Below are positions 18,315 through 30,400 of a DNA stretch of 64,000 bases, piece by piece. Each line of letters starts with the position of its first letter. Position 1 is the first letter of the stretch. The position numbers were made by a program, and so were the translations under genes. The stretch spans positions 4,340,001 to 4,404,000 of the forward strand of contig NC_019966.1 in assembly GCF_000328565.1 (NCBI RefSeq), given 5' to 3'. The notes below the pieces were generated by a model. The model saw only the letters and a program-made list of their open reading frames with translations. It had not been told where the DNA came from and did no database searches. Source of the DNA: Mycobacterium sp. JS623. Lineage in GTDB: Bacteria > Actinomycetota > Actinomycetes > Mycobacteriales > Mycobacteriaceae.

Positions 18315-18692
18315 ATGACTGCGACTGCGCGAATTACTGAACTTCTCTATCGAAACCTTCAGGAGGTCTTCGGGGAGGGCGATCCAGCCCGCCGGCATGC
18401 CGCCATCGAAGAGTTCTACACAGACGACTGCGCGCTCTACGTCCCGGACGGCGTCCTCGCTGGACACGACGCATTGGACAAATTCGCGGGAGAACTGCGT
18501 GCGACTCACCCCAGTTTTGTCTACACGCCCCATGGAGAGCCGCAGGCTCTACACAACGCCGGAATACTGGCATGGGGCTCGGGCCCTAAAGGTGAGCCAC
18601 CTGAATACACCGGGCTCGACGTTGTCGTTGTTCGCGAGAGCAAGATCACGGCACTGTACGTCTTCCTCAATCCGAAGTTGTCGTCCGCCTAG
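18315..18692 (+). CDS. NTF2/SnoaL-fold protein
   Basis: About 125 residues (MTATARITELLYRNLQEVFG start) with the NTF2-like pattern: N-terminal helices, HAAIEEFYTDDCALYVPDG, a helix (HDALDKFAGELRATHPSFVY), and closing strands (EYTGLDVVVVRESKITALYV). The LEH-type Arg-x-Asp pair is absent, so it is more likely a SnoaL-like isomerase or binding protein. A TTG at 18294 would add seven residues; GAAGGA at 18299-18304 favours the ATG. It lies on the segment inserted between the bcp repeats. Confidence 0.75.
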   Translation: MTATARITELLYRNLQEVFGEGDPARRHAAIEEFYTDDCALYVPDGVLAGHDALDKFAGELRATHPSFVYTPHGEPQALHNAGILAWGSGPKGEPPEYTGLDVVVVRESKITALYVFLNPKLSSA

Positions 18693-18767
18693 TCAGCGTC
18701 AGGGGCGACGGGACACATGGCCAAGCCGCGCGAGTTGTCAATCTAGCAGCAGAGTGGGTGTGCACGT

Positions 18768-18785
18768 TTACGAGCGCGCTCGTAA
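18768..18785. promoter_or_regulatory. Perfect 18-bp palindrome, operator-like
   Basis: TTACGAGCGCGCTCGTAA is its own reverse complement over 18 bp. It lies between the two NTF2-fold genes, about 174 bp before the second. The TTAC/GTAA ends are typical of TetR-family operators. It has no T tract, so a terminator is less likely. No matching regulator gene lies on the insert. Confidence 0.6.
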
Positions 18786-18958
18786 CAGTCTGTGTCCGTT
18801 CATCATTGGCGCAACACGCTTTTGTGTGTAGCGGCCATCCACGACACCCCGTTCCCTACGGAATGTTCATGCCGCGGTAGAGCCGTTAGGCGACGAGGTT
18901 GTTGTGTTCGTGATCGGCATGTGGATTAACAAGCCGCGCCGGAGCGTTCTGAATAGGC

Positions 18959-19333
18959 ATGATGCGCTCACCCGACGAAGTAGTCACAAGATTCTGCGCA
19001 CTGTGGTCCAAGCCAGATCCCGACGAAATCGCCAGCTGCTTCAGCGAAGACGCGGTGTACCGCAATTTCCCACCGACGGACCCGATTGAGGGCCGAGACG
19101 CCATCAGAGCGTTTATTGCCGAGTTCTTGGCGAGGCTCGACGGCATTGACTTCATCGTGCATCGGCAGGTCAGCGGGGACGGTGTCGTGATGCATGAACG
19201 TACCGATGTGCTACGCCGAAAGGACGGTGCCACGCTATCGGTGCCAATCATGGGTGTCTTCGACGTCGCCGACGGCAAGATCGCAACATGGCGGGACTAC
19301 TTCGAAACGGCCATCACTAGCACCTTCATTTGA
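18959..19333 (+). CDS. Limonene-1,2-epoxide hydrolase-family protein
   Basis: A 124-residue NTF2-fold protein with all five residues of the LEH active site in correct spacing: Tyr34 and Asn36 (VYRNFPPTDP), Arg81 and Asp83 (HERTDVLRR), Asp113 (TWRDYFE). In Rhodococcus LEH these are Tyr53, Asn55, Arg99, Asp101, Asp132, which activate water for one-step epoxide opening. So an epoxide hydrolase activity is likely, with a lipid or terpenoid epoxide as substrate; M. tuberculosis EphG is of this class. Two adjacent ATGs (18959, 18962) could start it. It sits on the segment between the bcp repeats. Confidence 0.82.
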   Translation: MMRSPDEVVTRFCALWSKPDPDEIASCFSEDAVYRNFPPTDPIEGRDAIRAFIAEFLARLDGIDFIVHRQVSGDGVVMHERTDVLRRKDGATLSVPIMGVFDVADGKIATWRDYFETAITSTFI

Positions 19334-19502
19334 TGCCTGATGACTGATGTTCGTCACGAGCCCCCTCCTTAACGAAGCTGGAGACACCCGTGCACCGGCT
19401 GTCGATCGCCGGCTTGTGCTTGTGCCCCTCGAGTCATTGGATTGCCGCAGGTAAGTGCTGTTGTTGCTGCTGGCATATGTACATGTTCGTAAACAGCACA
19501 GC

Positions 19503-19620
19503 GGCGTAATCCGCTCGACGTTCGTCGTCGACGACAAGGGCAAGATCGCCGAGGCGTCGTACAACGTGCGCGCGACGGGTCACGTCGCCAAGCTACGGCG
19601 CGACCTGTCCGTTTGAGCCG
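19503..19620 (+). repeat. 118-bp direct repeat, copy 2 (orphan bcp 3' fragment)
   Basis: An in-frame remnant of the bcp C-terminus (VIRSTFVVDDKGKIAEASYN onward to the native TGA at 19614). It differs from copy 1 at five bases, changing Glu-Gln to Asp-Lys and Gln to Ser, the kind of change seen between species. It supplies the stop codon of the convergent M20 peptidase gene, which suggests that this copy is the original junction and copy 1 came with the insert. No start codon or 5' part is present. Confidence 0.92.
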
Positions 19621-20939
19621 AGGTTGGCCAGCAGCAGCGCTTCTGCGGTGGCCGCGCGTTCCAGCACGCCAAGGTGCAGGCTCTCGTTGATGCTGTGCGC
19701 TTGTGTCTGCGGGTCTTCCACACCGGTGACCAAGATCTTGGCCGACGGGAACGCGTCGGCGAATTCGGCGATGAACGGGATCGACCCACCCACTCCGGTG
19801 TCGACGGGCTCGTTGCCCCACGCCTGGCGGAACGCGGACCGCGCGGCGTCGTAGACCGGCCCGCTGGCGTCGATGGCATAGGGCTGGCCGAGGTCGCCCG
19901 GGGTGACGCTCACCTGCGCACCCCACGGCGCGTGTTGTTCGAGGTGACGGGTCAGTGCTTGCAAGTGCTCTTTGGCGTTGCCGCCCGGGGCGACCCGCAT
20001 GCTGACCTTCGCCCGCGCCCGCGGAATCAACGTGTTCGACGACTTGTCGATCGATGTGGTGTCGATGCCGATGACCGTGATCGCCGGTTTGGCCCAAAGT
20101 CGTTGTGGCACTGTGCCGTCACCGATCTCTCTAACGCCGTCGAGCAGGCCTGCTTCTTCACGCACCCGCTCCGGTGAGATGTCGACGTCGGCAGCCGCCC
20201 CTTCGTACAACCCCGCGACCGCGACGTTGCCGTCGTCGTCGTGCAAGCTGGCGAGCAGCCGCACCAGCGCGCTCACCGCATCGGGCGCCACACCGCCCCA
20301 GAGCCCCGAGTGCAGTCCATGGTCGAGTGTCGCGACCTCTACGATGCAGTCGGCCAGGCCGCGCAGCGACACCGTCAAGGAGGGCACTTCGGTGCTCCAG
20401 TTGTCGGAATCGGCGATGACGATCACGTCGGACGCCAACACGTCGCGGTGTGCCTCGAGTAGCCGGGACAGCGACGGTGAACCCGACTCCTCCTCGCCCT
20501 CGACGAACACCGTCACGCCGACGGGCGGCTTGCCGCCGTGGGCGCGGAAAGCCGCCAAATGCGTTGCGATGCCTGCCTTGTCGTCGGCAACGCCGCGGCC
20601 GTACAGTCGGCCGTCGCGCTCGGTCGGTTCGAATGGTGGCGACTGCCATTGGCCGGGATCACCTTCTGGTTGCACGTCGTGATGGGCGTATAGCAGCACG
20701 GTCGGCGCCCCGGGCGGGGCCGGGTGGCGGGCGATGACGGCGGGCGCGCCGCCTTCGCTGACAATCTGCACGTCGCCGAACCCGGCCTCCGACAACAGAT
20801 TTGCCACTGCGTCGGCGCTTCGCTGCACTTCCGGCCTGCGGGTCGGATCGGCCCACACCGATTCGATGCGTACCAGGTCTTCCAGGTCGCGCCGCACCGA
20901 CGGCAGCACCTCACGCACGCGCTCCACGAGATCGCTCAT
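19593..20939 (-). CDS. M20-family metallopeptidase (Rv2522c homolog)
   Basis: A 448-residue dizinc amidohydrolase/dipeptidase. Metal ligands and the catalytic pair are seen in LLYAHHDVQPEGDPGQW (His and Asp, ~83-90), VADDKAGIATH, the general base in VFVEGEEESGSPS (~146), and VIADSDNW; the dimerisation lid spans about 185-330 with GGVAPDAVSALVRLL, and the last ligand His is in QAHSINESLHLG. The C-terminal nine codons and the TAG lie inside the bcp-tail repeat, overlapping the orphan bcp stop by 24 bp. Substrate probably a dipeptide or N-acyl amino acid. Cytosolic; no signal peptide. Confidence 0.92.
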   Translation of the reverse strand: MSDLVERVREVLPSVRRDLEDLVRIESVWADPTRRPEVQRSADAVANLLSEAGFGDVQIVSEGGAPAVIARHPAPPGAPTVLLYAHHDVQPEGDPGQWQSPPFEPTERDGRLYGRGVADDKAGIATHLAAFRAHGGKPPVGVTVFVEGEEESGSPSLSRLLEAHRDVLASDVIVIADSDNWSTEVPSLTVSLRGLADCIVEVATLDHGLHSGLWGGVAPDAVSALVRLLASLHDDDGNVAVAGLYEGAAADVDISPERVREEAGLLDGVREIGDGTVPQRLWAKPAITVIGIDTTSIDKSSNTLIPRARAKVSMRVAPGGNAKEHLQALTRHLEQHAPWGAQVSVTPGDLGQPYAIDASGPVYDAARSAFRQAWGNEPVDTGVGGSIPFIAEFADAFPSAKILVTGVEDPQTQAHSINESLHLGVLERAATAEALLLANLGSNGQVAP

Positions 20940-21040
20940 ATCACTGAGGCTAGCGGGTCACCCTTTCTGCGCGAGCAGACGCAAAGTGTCCCGACACGCC
21001 GAGAAAAAGGAGCAGTTTGCGTCTGCTCGGCGGAGGAGAT

Positions 21041-21433
21041 TTAGCGCTCCTCGAGGATGGCCACCGCGGCCGCGGTATCGGCCTCATGCGTCAGCGACAG
21101 ATGGATCGTGACGTCCTTCAAGTGCTCGGCGATGGCACCGGTCAGCCGCACCTTCGGCCGGCCCCACATGTCGGTGATCACTTCGATGTCGCGGTGGATA
21201 CCCTCCGGCAGCATAGGCCGCTTGGAGAACCGCGAACCCGACCACGCCTTGATGACCGCCTCTTTGGCGGCCCACCGCGCGGCCAGATGCCGCGCCGCAG
21301 ACGAACTCTTGTCCGCGGCATCGCGGCGCTCGCCGGGTGTGAACGTTTCGGCGAACACCGTGCCGGGCTGATCGACCTGCTCGGCGAAGTCGGGAATGGA
21401 GACCAGATCGATCCCCACCCCGACTACCGCCAT
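21041..21433 (-). CDS. acpS: Holo-[acyl-carrier-protein] synthase AcpS
   Basis: A 130-residue phosphopantetheinyl transferase, the same length as Rv2523c. Mg ligands are Asp9 in VVGVGIDLVSIPDF and Glu in RWAAKEAVIKAWSG; LSLTHEADTAAAVAI is the C-terminal motif. It moves 4'-phosphopantetheine from CoA to the ACP serine, in mycobacteria that of FAS-I (which lacks a PPT domain of its own) and AcpM. The ATG lies 10 bp after the fas stop on the same strand, so fas-acpS is an operon. A longer frame reaching 21589 runs into fas and was rejected. Confidence 0.96.
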   Translation of the reverse strand: MAVVGVGIDLVSIPDFAEQVDQPGTVFAETFTPGERRDAADKSSSAARHLAARWAAKEAVIKAWSGSRFSKRPMLPEGIHRDIEVITDMWGRPKVRLTGAIAEHLKDVTIHLSLTHEADTAAAVAILEER

Positions 21434-21443
21434 GGGAGGAACG

Positions 21444-24400
21444 CTAGCGCACACCGCTGGGGCGCACATACACGTCGCCGTCGCCCAGCCGCGACGCAGG
21501 ATCCAAAAGCATCTCGGCCTCCTGCCGCTTCTCCGGCGCCTCGTGGCTGAACCGGCGATCGGCAGGCTTCTCGTACAGCGCAGGGCCACCGGCGATCGCC
21601 GACGCCAGCCGGTGCTGACCGGCCAGCACCCGGGCCTCGAACCGCTGCTGGTAGTCCTTGCGCTGCTCGGGATCGAGCGCGGCGATGAACGCCTGCGGAT
21701 GTACCAACGCGACCAGACCGGACACGTGACCGAACCCGAGGCTGGTGATCAGGCCCGCCTTGAGCGGGAACTTCTCCCCCAGTCGCAGGGTGTCGCGCAA
21801 CCACACCAGGTGTGCGGCGTGGGCCAGCTCGTCGTCGACGCAGTCCAGGCTGCGGTTCGGCGGAATCACGCCGTCACGCAGGATCTGGCACAGCCCCATC
21901 ATCTGGAACGCCGCGGCGCCACCCTTCGAGTGGCCGGTCAGGCTCTTCTGCGAAACCACGAACAGCGGTGCACCCGGTGAGCGACCCATCGCGTCGGCGA
22001 GGCGCTCGTGCAGCTCCGTCTCGTTCGGATCGTTGGCCAACGTGGAGGTGTCGTGCTTGGACACCACCGCGATGTCGTCAGGTCCGACGCCGAGCTTGGC
22101 CAGCGCACGCGCCAGCTGCGATTCCCTGCCGCCACGACCAGCGCTCAACGCGCCAAGCCCCGGAGCCGGGATCGAGGTGTGCACACCGTCGCCGAACGAC
22201 GAGACGTATCCGACCACCGCCAACACCGGAAGACCCATCTTGAACGCGAGGTCCCCGCGGGCAAGCAGGATGGTTCCACCGCCCTGGCCCTCGACGAACC
22301 CGAGCCGGCGACGGTCGTTGGCGCGGGAGAACTTCGAGTCGCTGATGCCCTTCGCGCGCATCATCTCGGTGTCGGCAGTGGCCGCCATGTCACCGAAGCC
22401 GATGATCGCTTCGAGCGTCAGGTCGTCGTAACCACCGGCCACCACGAACTCGGCCTTACCCAGCCTGATCTTGTCGACGCCCTCTTCGACCGAGATCGCC
22501 GCGGTCGCACATGCGCCGACCGGATGGATCATCGAGCCGTAGCTGCCGATATAGGACTGAACCACGTGTCCTGCCACGACATTCGGCAGGACTTCCTGAA
22601 GGATGTCGTTCGGCTTGTTCCGGCCGAGCAGGTTGCCGTGGTACATCGTCTGCATCGAGGTCATGCCGCCCATGCCGGTCCCCTGCGTGCAGGCCACCAG
22701 GCTGGGGTGCACCCAGCGCATCAGCTCGGCGGGGGTGAACCCGGCGGACAGGAACGCGTCGACAGTGGTGACGAGGTTCCAGATCGCCAGCCGGTCGATC
22801 GAGTTCATCATCTCCTGGCTGACGCCGTACACCATCGGGTTGAACCCGGTGGGGATCTGCGCGCCGACCGTGCGAGACAGCTTCGTCTTGCGCGGCACCC
22901 GAATCTCGGTGCCCGCCTTGCGGGTGACCTGCCAATCGCCGCTGTCCGGCACCGGCGCGATGACGGTGTGCTCCGGATCGAACTGGACGAACTCACGCGC
23001 CTCTTGCTCAGACGACACCACGAACGTGAAGTCCTTCTCGAGGAACACCGAAACCAGCAGCGGCGCAGCGTGATCGGGGTCGATCGCGCCGTCGTCGACG
23101 AACTCGCGAATGCCGACCCGCTCGACGACGGCATCGTGGTAGCGCTCCACCAGCTCGCCCTCGTCGACCAGATCGCCGGTCTGCGTGTCGTACCAGCCCG
23201 GCGTCGGGTCGTCTTCCCACTTGACCAGGCCAGTGGTCCACGCCAGTTCGAGCACGCCGGCCGCCGACAACTCGTTGTCGACCTCCATCTCGAAGCGGGT
23301 CCGCGACGAGCCGTAGGGGCCGAGTTCGGCGCCGCCGACGATCACGACCAGATCGGCCGAGTCGACGTCGAGGTCGTCCCACGCAGGCGCGGGCGCGGGC
23401 TGGTAGCCACGCGGGGGCGACGGCAGCGCACGGATGGTGCCCTCGTCGTCCGTTTCCTCTACGGCGGCCTCGCCCAGCATTTCTTCGCGGGCCTTGTTGG
23501 CCAGCTCCGAGAGATCGAGGTCGACCTCTGCCAGCCCGCCGGTCAGGTCGACCTGCAGCGGCTCACGCGCGGCAGCCACCTTGGACTCGATGTCGCACAG
23601 GCCGAGCAGCATGCTCGCCATCTCGTCCGTCGTGTACGTCGTCACGCCGGCTTCCTCAACCGCATCGACGATCACGTCGTTGTGGCCCATCAGCCCGGTG
23701 CCCTTGGTCCAGCCGATCAGCGCGTGCGCCAACGAAACTCGCTGCGCCCACGACGACTCGGCCTTCCACCGCGATACCACCGCGTCCAGTGCCGACTTCG
23801 CTTCGCCGTACGCCCCGTCACCACCGAACAAGCCGCGGTTCGGCGAACCAGGCAGAACGACGTGCAGGCGTGCAGCGATGTCACGCTCGGCACCGATGTG
23901 CGACAGCCCGCCGATCAGCCGCTGCACGGCCCACAGCAGAACCTTCATCTCCATCTCGGCGCGCGACCCGGCGTCGGACAGATCGCCGGCCACCCGCGGC
24001 GCCGCGAACGGGAACAGCAGCGTCGGGGTCTGCGCGTCCTTGAGGTGAATGGACTGTGGCCCAAGGCTTTCGGTCTGCTCGGTGCCGACCCACTCGACAA
24101 GCTTGTCGATGTCGGTGTACGACGCCATGTTCGCCGGCACCACCCACAGCTTCGCGTCGAAGCGCGCGTTGTCGCGATACAGGTTGCGGTAGAACGCCAA
24201 CCGGTCGTCGTCGAGCTTGGACGTCGTCGCGATCACCGTCGCGCCACCGTCGAGCAACTGAGACACCACCGATGCGGCGATGGATCCCTTCGACGCGCCC
24301 GTGACGACAGCGACCTCGTCGGTGTAGCGACCCTTGCCCGGGTTCTCGGCGCCGGCCGCGGCACGCCCATACAGCGAGGCGTGGATGTTGCGGCCCGCGG

Positions 24401-27400
24401 CCAGTGCCTTGCCCTGCCACCAAGTGGCTTGCGTGCCAACGACATTGCCTGCGCCCTCGAACCGTGTCGAAATGCGCTGCCAGTCGGCGTCGATCTCGCT
24501 CTCGTCGAGCACCCAGATCTTGGCCAGGTCCTCGCGCGCGCTAGCCCAGCGGTCGTCGAACAGCACTGCCTTGCGGCCGTCGAACGTCGGAGCCACCAAA
24601 CGTGGCCAGTCCGAACCGAGTTCGGCGGTGACCAGGTCGATGAGCTCGGCATCGGTGGCCTCGGGAACCGGGACCGGCGTGTCAAGGCCCAGCTGGCCGA
24701 GGATCAGGCGGGCCGCCGAGGCCAGCACGCCGTTGCGGCCGGTGACCTGTTCGGCGAACTCGCCGAGCGCGGCGGAATCGACCACGCCACCACCGGCACC
24801 ACCGGCAGCCGATGGCAACGACACCGGAACACCTTGGCGTGCACCGACTGCCACCACAGCGGCGTCGATGACCTTGTCGACGGTCGCGGCATCGGCGAGC
24901 GCACCATCGTGCAGACCGCCGAGCTCACCGCCGCGGACACTGGAGCCCTCGCGGGTGCCCAGCGCCACCTCGACCGTCACATGCTTGACCCAGCCGTCGC
25001 CGAGCTCCCAGGTCTTCTTGACCCGCTCGCCGATGTAGGCCGGACGCTTGCCGGACGGGCCGAGCACCGTACGCAGCTGATCGTTGATCGCATCGGAAAG
25101 CACTGGGCCGAACGGCTTGTAGGTACGGGCCAGCTTGGCGACCTGTCCTTTCAGCCCGGCCAGGTCGGCCTCGGCCGCACCGTCGATGGCGCCGAGGTTC
25201 AGCTCGGAGCCAAGGTCGACCAGGAGCTGGTTGCGTCGCGACGACGCACCGTCGGTGATCGACTCGATGGAGTCCAGCGGTTCGATCTGATCGATGCGCA
25301 TCTTGGCCGACAACGCGATCAACGCCATGGTGGCGTCCGCCGCGTCGTAGCCGATGTCGTCGGGCCTCGGAGCGCCAGTGGGCGCGACAGACGGGTGGGG
25401 CCCGCCTTCCGCTTGCGCCGGCGCCGCCGGAGCGGTGGCCTCGACCGGAGCCGCCTCAGGCGCGGGTGCAGTCTCCTCAACGTCGTCCTCGGGCTCCGGA
25501 TCGGTGTCCGTGGCGAACAGCACCGCCGCATCGCGCTCGGAGTTCAGCACTTCCGTTGTGTTGTGCGAATACTCGGGCAGCTTCAGCGTATTGGTGGCCA
25601 GGCCGGCGACCGTCGGAGCCGACTTCACGCCGATCTCGACGAACCGCTCGATGCCGAGCCCGCCTGCGGCCTCCTCGATGAACAGCAGGTCTTGGGTCTC
25701 GATCCAGCGCACCGGGCTGGCGAACTGCCACGCGAGCAACTCGATGACGATCTTGCGGCACAACTCGGCCGGCTTCTCGTTCCGCCACGTGTCGTAGTCG
25801 GCGAGGATCTCGTCGAGCGGCTCGGCGGGCACCAGATCCCGGATCTCCTGGATGAAGTCACGGTCCAGCGTGAACGGCCGCGGCACCAGGTTCGGGATGT
25901 ACTTGCCGATGATCAGGTTCGGGTCCTTGTCGCGCGGCATGACGCGCTCCAACGACCGGCGGAAGTCGGCGACACCGACCCGCAGCACCGACGAGTGGAA
26001 CGGCACGTCGATGCCCGGCACGAGGATGAATGAGCGCTTCCCACCGGAGATTTCGCGTCGCCGTTCGACCTCTTCCTCGAGCGCTTCCAGGCCGCGCACG
26101 GTGCCCGCGATCGCGTACTGCGAGCCCCGCAGGTTGAAGTTCACGATCTCCAGGAATTCACCTGTGCGCTCGGAGATATCGGCGACGAACTGTTTGACGT
26201 CGGCGTCGTCGAGATCGATCTGCGACGGCCGGATCGCGGCCAGCCGGTAGTTCGACCGGCCGAGGTGATCGCGCGGCACGATGTCATGCATCTTGCTGCC
26301 GCGGTGGAACACGACCTCCAGCAGCGCCTCCAGCTCGTACACGCCGGACACGCAGGCCAGCGCGGTGTACTCACCGACGGAGTGGCCGCAGGCGATCGCA
26401 CCCTCAACGAACGCGCCCTGCTCACGCATCTCGGCCACCTGCGCGGCAGCCACCGTCGCCATTGCGACCTGAGTGAATTGCGTCAGGAACAGCACACCGT
26501 CCGGGTGGTGGTAGTGCACACCGCTGGCGATCAGGCTGGTCGGATTGTCCCGCACCACGTGCAGCACGGAGAAGCCCAGCGTGTCGCGGGTGAACTTGTC
26601 CGCGGTGTCCCACACCTTGCGGGCAGCCTTGGACCGGGCGCGGACCTCCATGCCCATGCCCTTGTGCTGAATGCCCTGACCTGGGAACGCGTAGACGGTC
26701 TTCGGCGCCTCCAACTGCGCGGTCGCCGACATCACCAGTTCGGAGCCGACGCGGGCCGCGACTTCGATGATCTCTGCGCCACGGTCGATTCCGACCCGAT
26801 CGACGCGGAAGTCGATCTCGTCGCCGGGCAGCACCATGCCGAGGAACCGCGAGGTCCAGCCGACCACGCGGGCGGGCGGCGCGGGCTTGCCGTCGGTTGC
26901 GGCGACGACGTGCTGTGCAGCAGCCGACAGCCACATGCCGTGCACGATGGGCGATTTCAGCCCGGCCAGCAGTGCGGCGGCGCGGTCGGTGTGGATCGGG
27001 TTGTGATCGCCCGAGACCACTGCGAACGCGCTCATGTCGGTCGGCGCAGCGACCTTGACGTCACGCCGGCGACGACGCGGAGTGTCGGTCGCGTTGTCGG
27101 TCATCGCACCGCCTGCGCGCGGCGGATCGGACAGCTCGGCCGCACCCGTGCGTCCGCGGATCGCGAAGCGCTCCTCGAGCGTGGCCAGCGCAGTGCCGTC
27201 CGCGGAGGCGATGTTCACCGAAACCGGGATGACCCGGCCGTATTCGGTGTCGGTGGCCGCGGAAACCGTTGCGGTGACGGTCAATTCGGCCTTGGTCTTC
27301 GGCATCGCCGTCAGCAGGTGTGCGGCGTGGTCCAGATGCACCAGGCTCAGCAGGCCCTCGACGACGGGGAAGCCGTCATCGGTGACGGCCGAGCCGATGG

Positions 27401-30400
27401 CGGCGAACACCGCGGGCCAGCAGTGGCCGACAAGAGCGTCTGGCACCAGCGCCAGGCCGGGCGCCAGCGGCGCACCGAACGTCGCGGTCACCCCGGTGTG
27501 GTCGGCGACCTCTTCGGGATCCCAGCCGACGGTGACCTTGGCGGTGCCGTCGTGCACCGGCGGAAGGGCCTCGGGCCCGTCGACACCGGCCGCGATCGCC
27601 AGTACGGAGCGCATCGCGGTCGAGGCGTCCTCGACCGTGACGACCGGCATGCCGCCGTCGACCGTGCAGGACGGCAACGTGAAGCGGATGTTGATCCAGA
27701 TATCGGACAGCGGGACGGCCAGCGTCACTGTGCCATCGGCCAGCTCCAGTCGCGCACCTGTGGATGGGTGTGTGGCGCTGCGGTTTTCGTTGACCTGCCA
27801 CTCATCGGGCGCGCCGATGCGGTGCACCGGGTTGATCGAGGTGCGGCCTGCCCAACGGACGTCGGGCGAATCCAGCACCACCGCAAGCGGACCGGTGACG
27901 TCGGCGCGGGCCTGGCGGCGCGAGACCACCGCGACGGGTTGTCCGTTGGTGGCCAGCGCGGCGTCGATGGCGGCCTGCTCGAAGCGGTCCAACAGCTCGC
28001 CGACCGGCTCGTCGACGCGGGTGATGCCCGCCACCGACTGCGTGCCGGGAATGATGCAGACCTGATCGGCGGTGTAGCGGGCGTCGTGGGCCTGCCACAG
28101 CGAGTCGCTGCGCCACCACCGGCGAACGTCCTTGTCGATGACCGGCACGAAGTTGACCGGCTTGCCAAGCATTTTGCACAGCGTGACGAACCACGGCACG
28201 TCGGCCGGGTGCAACTGGAGGGTTTCGGCTTCCGGGTAGCGCGTCAGCAACAAAGCGATCGCCTGCTCCGGATCGTCCAGCAGCGCAACATCATTGAAGA
28301 GCGTCTCGATCGGACCCGAGTCCTGCGGGTGCAGGCGGGCCTCGGCGCGCTCGAGCATCTGCTCGAACCGGTCACGCCACGTATCGGCCAGCCACGGAGT
28401 CCCGGGCAGTTTGGTGTCGGCGGTGCTGTCGTCGTCGCCGATCGCGAGCTCGACGTAGCGCCGCAGCCACTGCGCATAGGTCATGTCACCGATGTCGCCG
28501 AAGTACGGCTTGCAGGTGTTGGCCATCGCGGCGATGATCTCGTCGCGGCGCGCCGCGACGGCTTCCGCGTCGCCGGCCACCTCGTCGAGCAACCGGCCGC
28601 AGCGCGACGCAGTGTTGTCGATCTCGTGGATGTCCGCGCCAAGCTGGCTGCGCGACGACGCCATCCCGCCCGTCGCCTTCCCGGCGCTGATCCAGTGATC
28701 GGTGCCGGTGGTCTCGACCAGCATCTGCTTGACCGCGTGCGAGGTGGTGGCCTCCAGGGTGGCCATCGCGGCGGTGCCGACCAGGATGCCGTCGACGGGC
28801 ATCGCCGGGAAGCCGTACTCCTCGGCCCACGTGCCGGACAGGTACTCGGCCGCCCGCTCCGGGGTGCCGATGCCGCCGCCGACGCAGACGGTGATGTTAG
28901 ACAGCTTGCGTAGCTCGGCATACGTGGCGAGCAACAGGTCGTCAAGGTCCTCCCACGAGTGGTGGCCACCGGCGCGGCCGCCCTCGATGTGCACTATGAC
29001 GTCCTTGCCGGGCACCTCGGCGGCGATGTTGATGACCGACTTGATCTGGTCGATGGTGCCGGGCTTGAAGACCACGTGGCGGATACCGACGGTGTTGAGC
29101 TCGTCGATCAGGTCGACGGCTTCCTCGAGGTCGGGAATGCCCGCGGACACGACGACGCCGTCGATCGGGGCGCCCGACTGGCGGGCCCGCTGCACCAACC
29201 GCTTTCCGCCGACCTGCAGCTTCCACAGATACGGGTCGAGGAACAGGGTGTTGAACTGCACGGCGCGGCCCGGCTCCAGCAGCTGGGTCAGCTCGGCGAT
29301 GCGGCCCTCGAAGATCTCCTCGGTGACCTGACCGCCACCGGCCAACTCGGCCCAGTGGCCCGCATTGGCGGCAGCGGCGACGATCTTCGCGTCGACGGTC
29401 GTCGGCGTCATGCCTGCCAGCAGAATCGGCGAGCGTCCGGTCAGCCGGGTGAACTTGGTCGATAGCTTGACCGAGCCGTCGGGCAGCTTGACGGTGGTCG
29501 GCTTGTAGCTCGACCACGCTGGCGGCACCTCGGGCTCGCCGCCGACGGTGAACAGATTGCGTTGACCCGCCCGGGTTGCGGCCGGCACGATGCCGACACC
29601 CAGCCCGCGGATGATCGGAGCGGTCAAGCGTGTGACCGTGTCGCTCGGGCCGAGGTCGATGATCCACTTCGCCCCGGCGTCGTGCAGTCGCTCGACCTCG
29701 CCAACCCAATCGATCGGCCGCACGAAGATCGACTCCGTCATCTCATGCGCCAGTTCCGCATCGATGCCGCACTTCTCGGCCCAGCGCTCGACCATCTCGA
29801 CGCCGTCGGCGAGCCGTGGCGTGTGGAATCCGACCTCAACCTGCACGCCGTGGAAGACCGGCGAGAACACCGCACCGCCGCGGACCTTGTTCTTGCGCTC
29901 GGCCTGTTCCTTCTCGGTGATGTTGCTGCAGTACAGCTCGAAACGTCCGAGCTGTTCGGGGGTCCCGGTGATGACGACTGAGCGCCTGCCGTTGCGGATC
30001 GACAGCACTGGCGGCAGCACGGTGCGCACGTCGGTGGAAAACTCTTCGAGCAGTTCGGCGATGCGTTCGGGGTCGACGTTGGTCACCGAAACCATCGGCG
30101 ACTTGTCGCCACGGCCTACCATGCCGCGGCGCCTGGAGACAAGCGATCCCGCGGCGCCGATGAGCTGCAGCAGCGCGAGCAGTTCGGCGTCTCTGGCGCC
30201 CTTCGCCCGCAGCGATTCGGCGGCCATGACGCCCTGCGAGTGACCGGCCATCGCGACAGGCGGTGTCATGTAGAGGTCCAGGCCCTGGCGCGCAACCGCG
30301 CGGATTGCGGCCATCTGGGCCAGTAGGATGCCGGGGCCGGAGATTGCGGCGGTGGTCAGCTGCTTGCTGCTGGGCAACGGCTCCTCGGCGGCCAGCGCCC

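Noticed and set aside
22008..26033. 1341-codon plus-strand ORF opposite fas, and others such as 26265-28913
   Set aside because: Long antisense frames are usual opposite high-GC genes; the proteins are Arg/Val/His/Gly-rich with no domain, while the fas frame has complete catalytic motifs.
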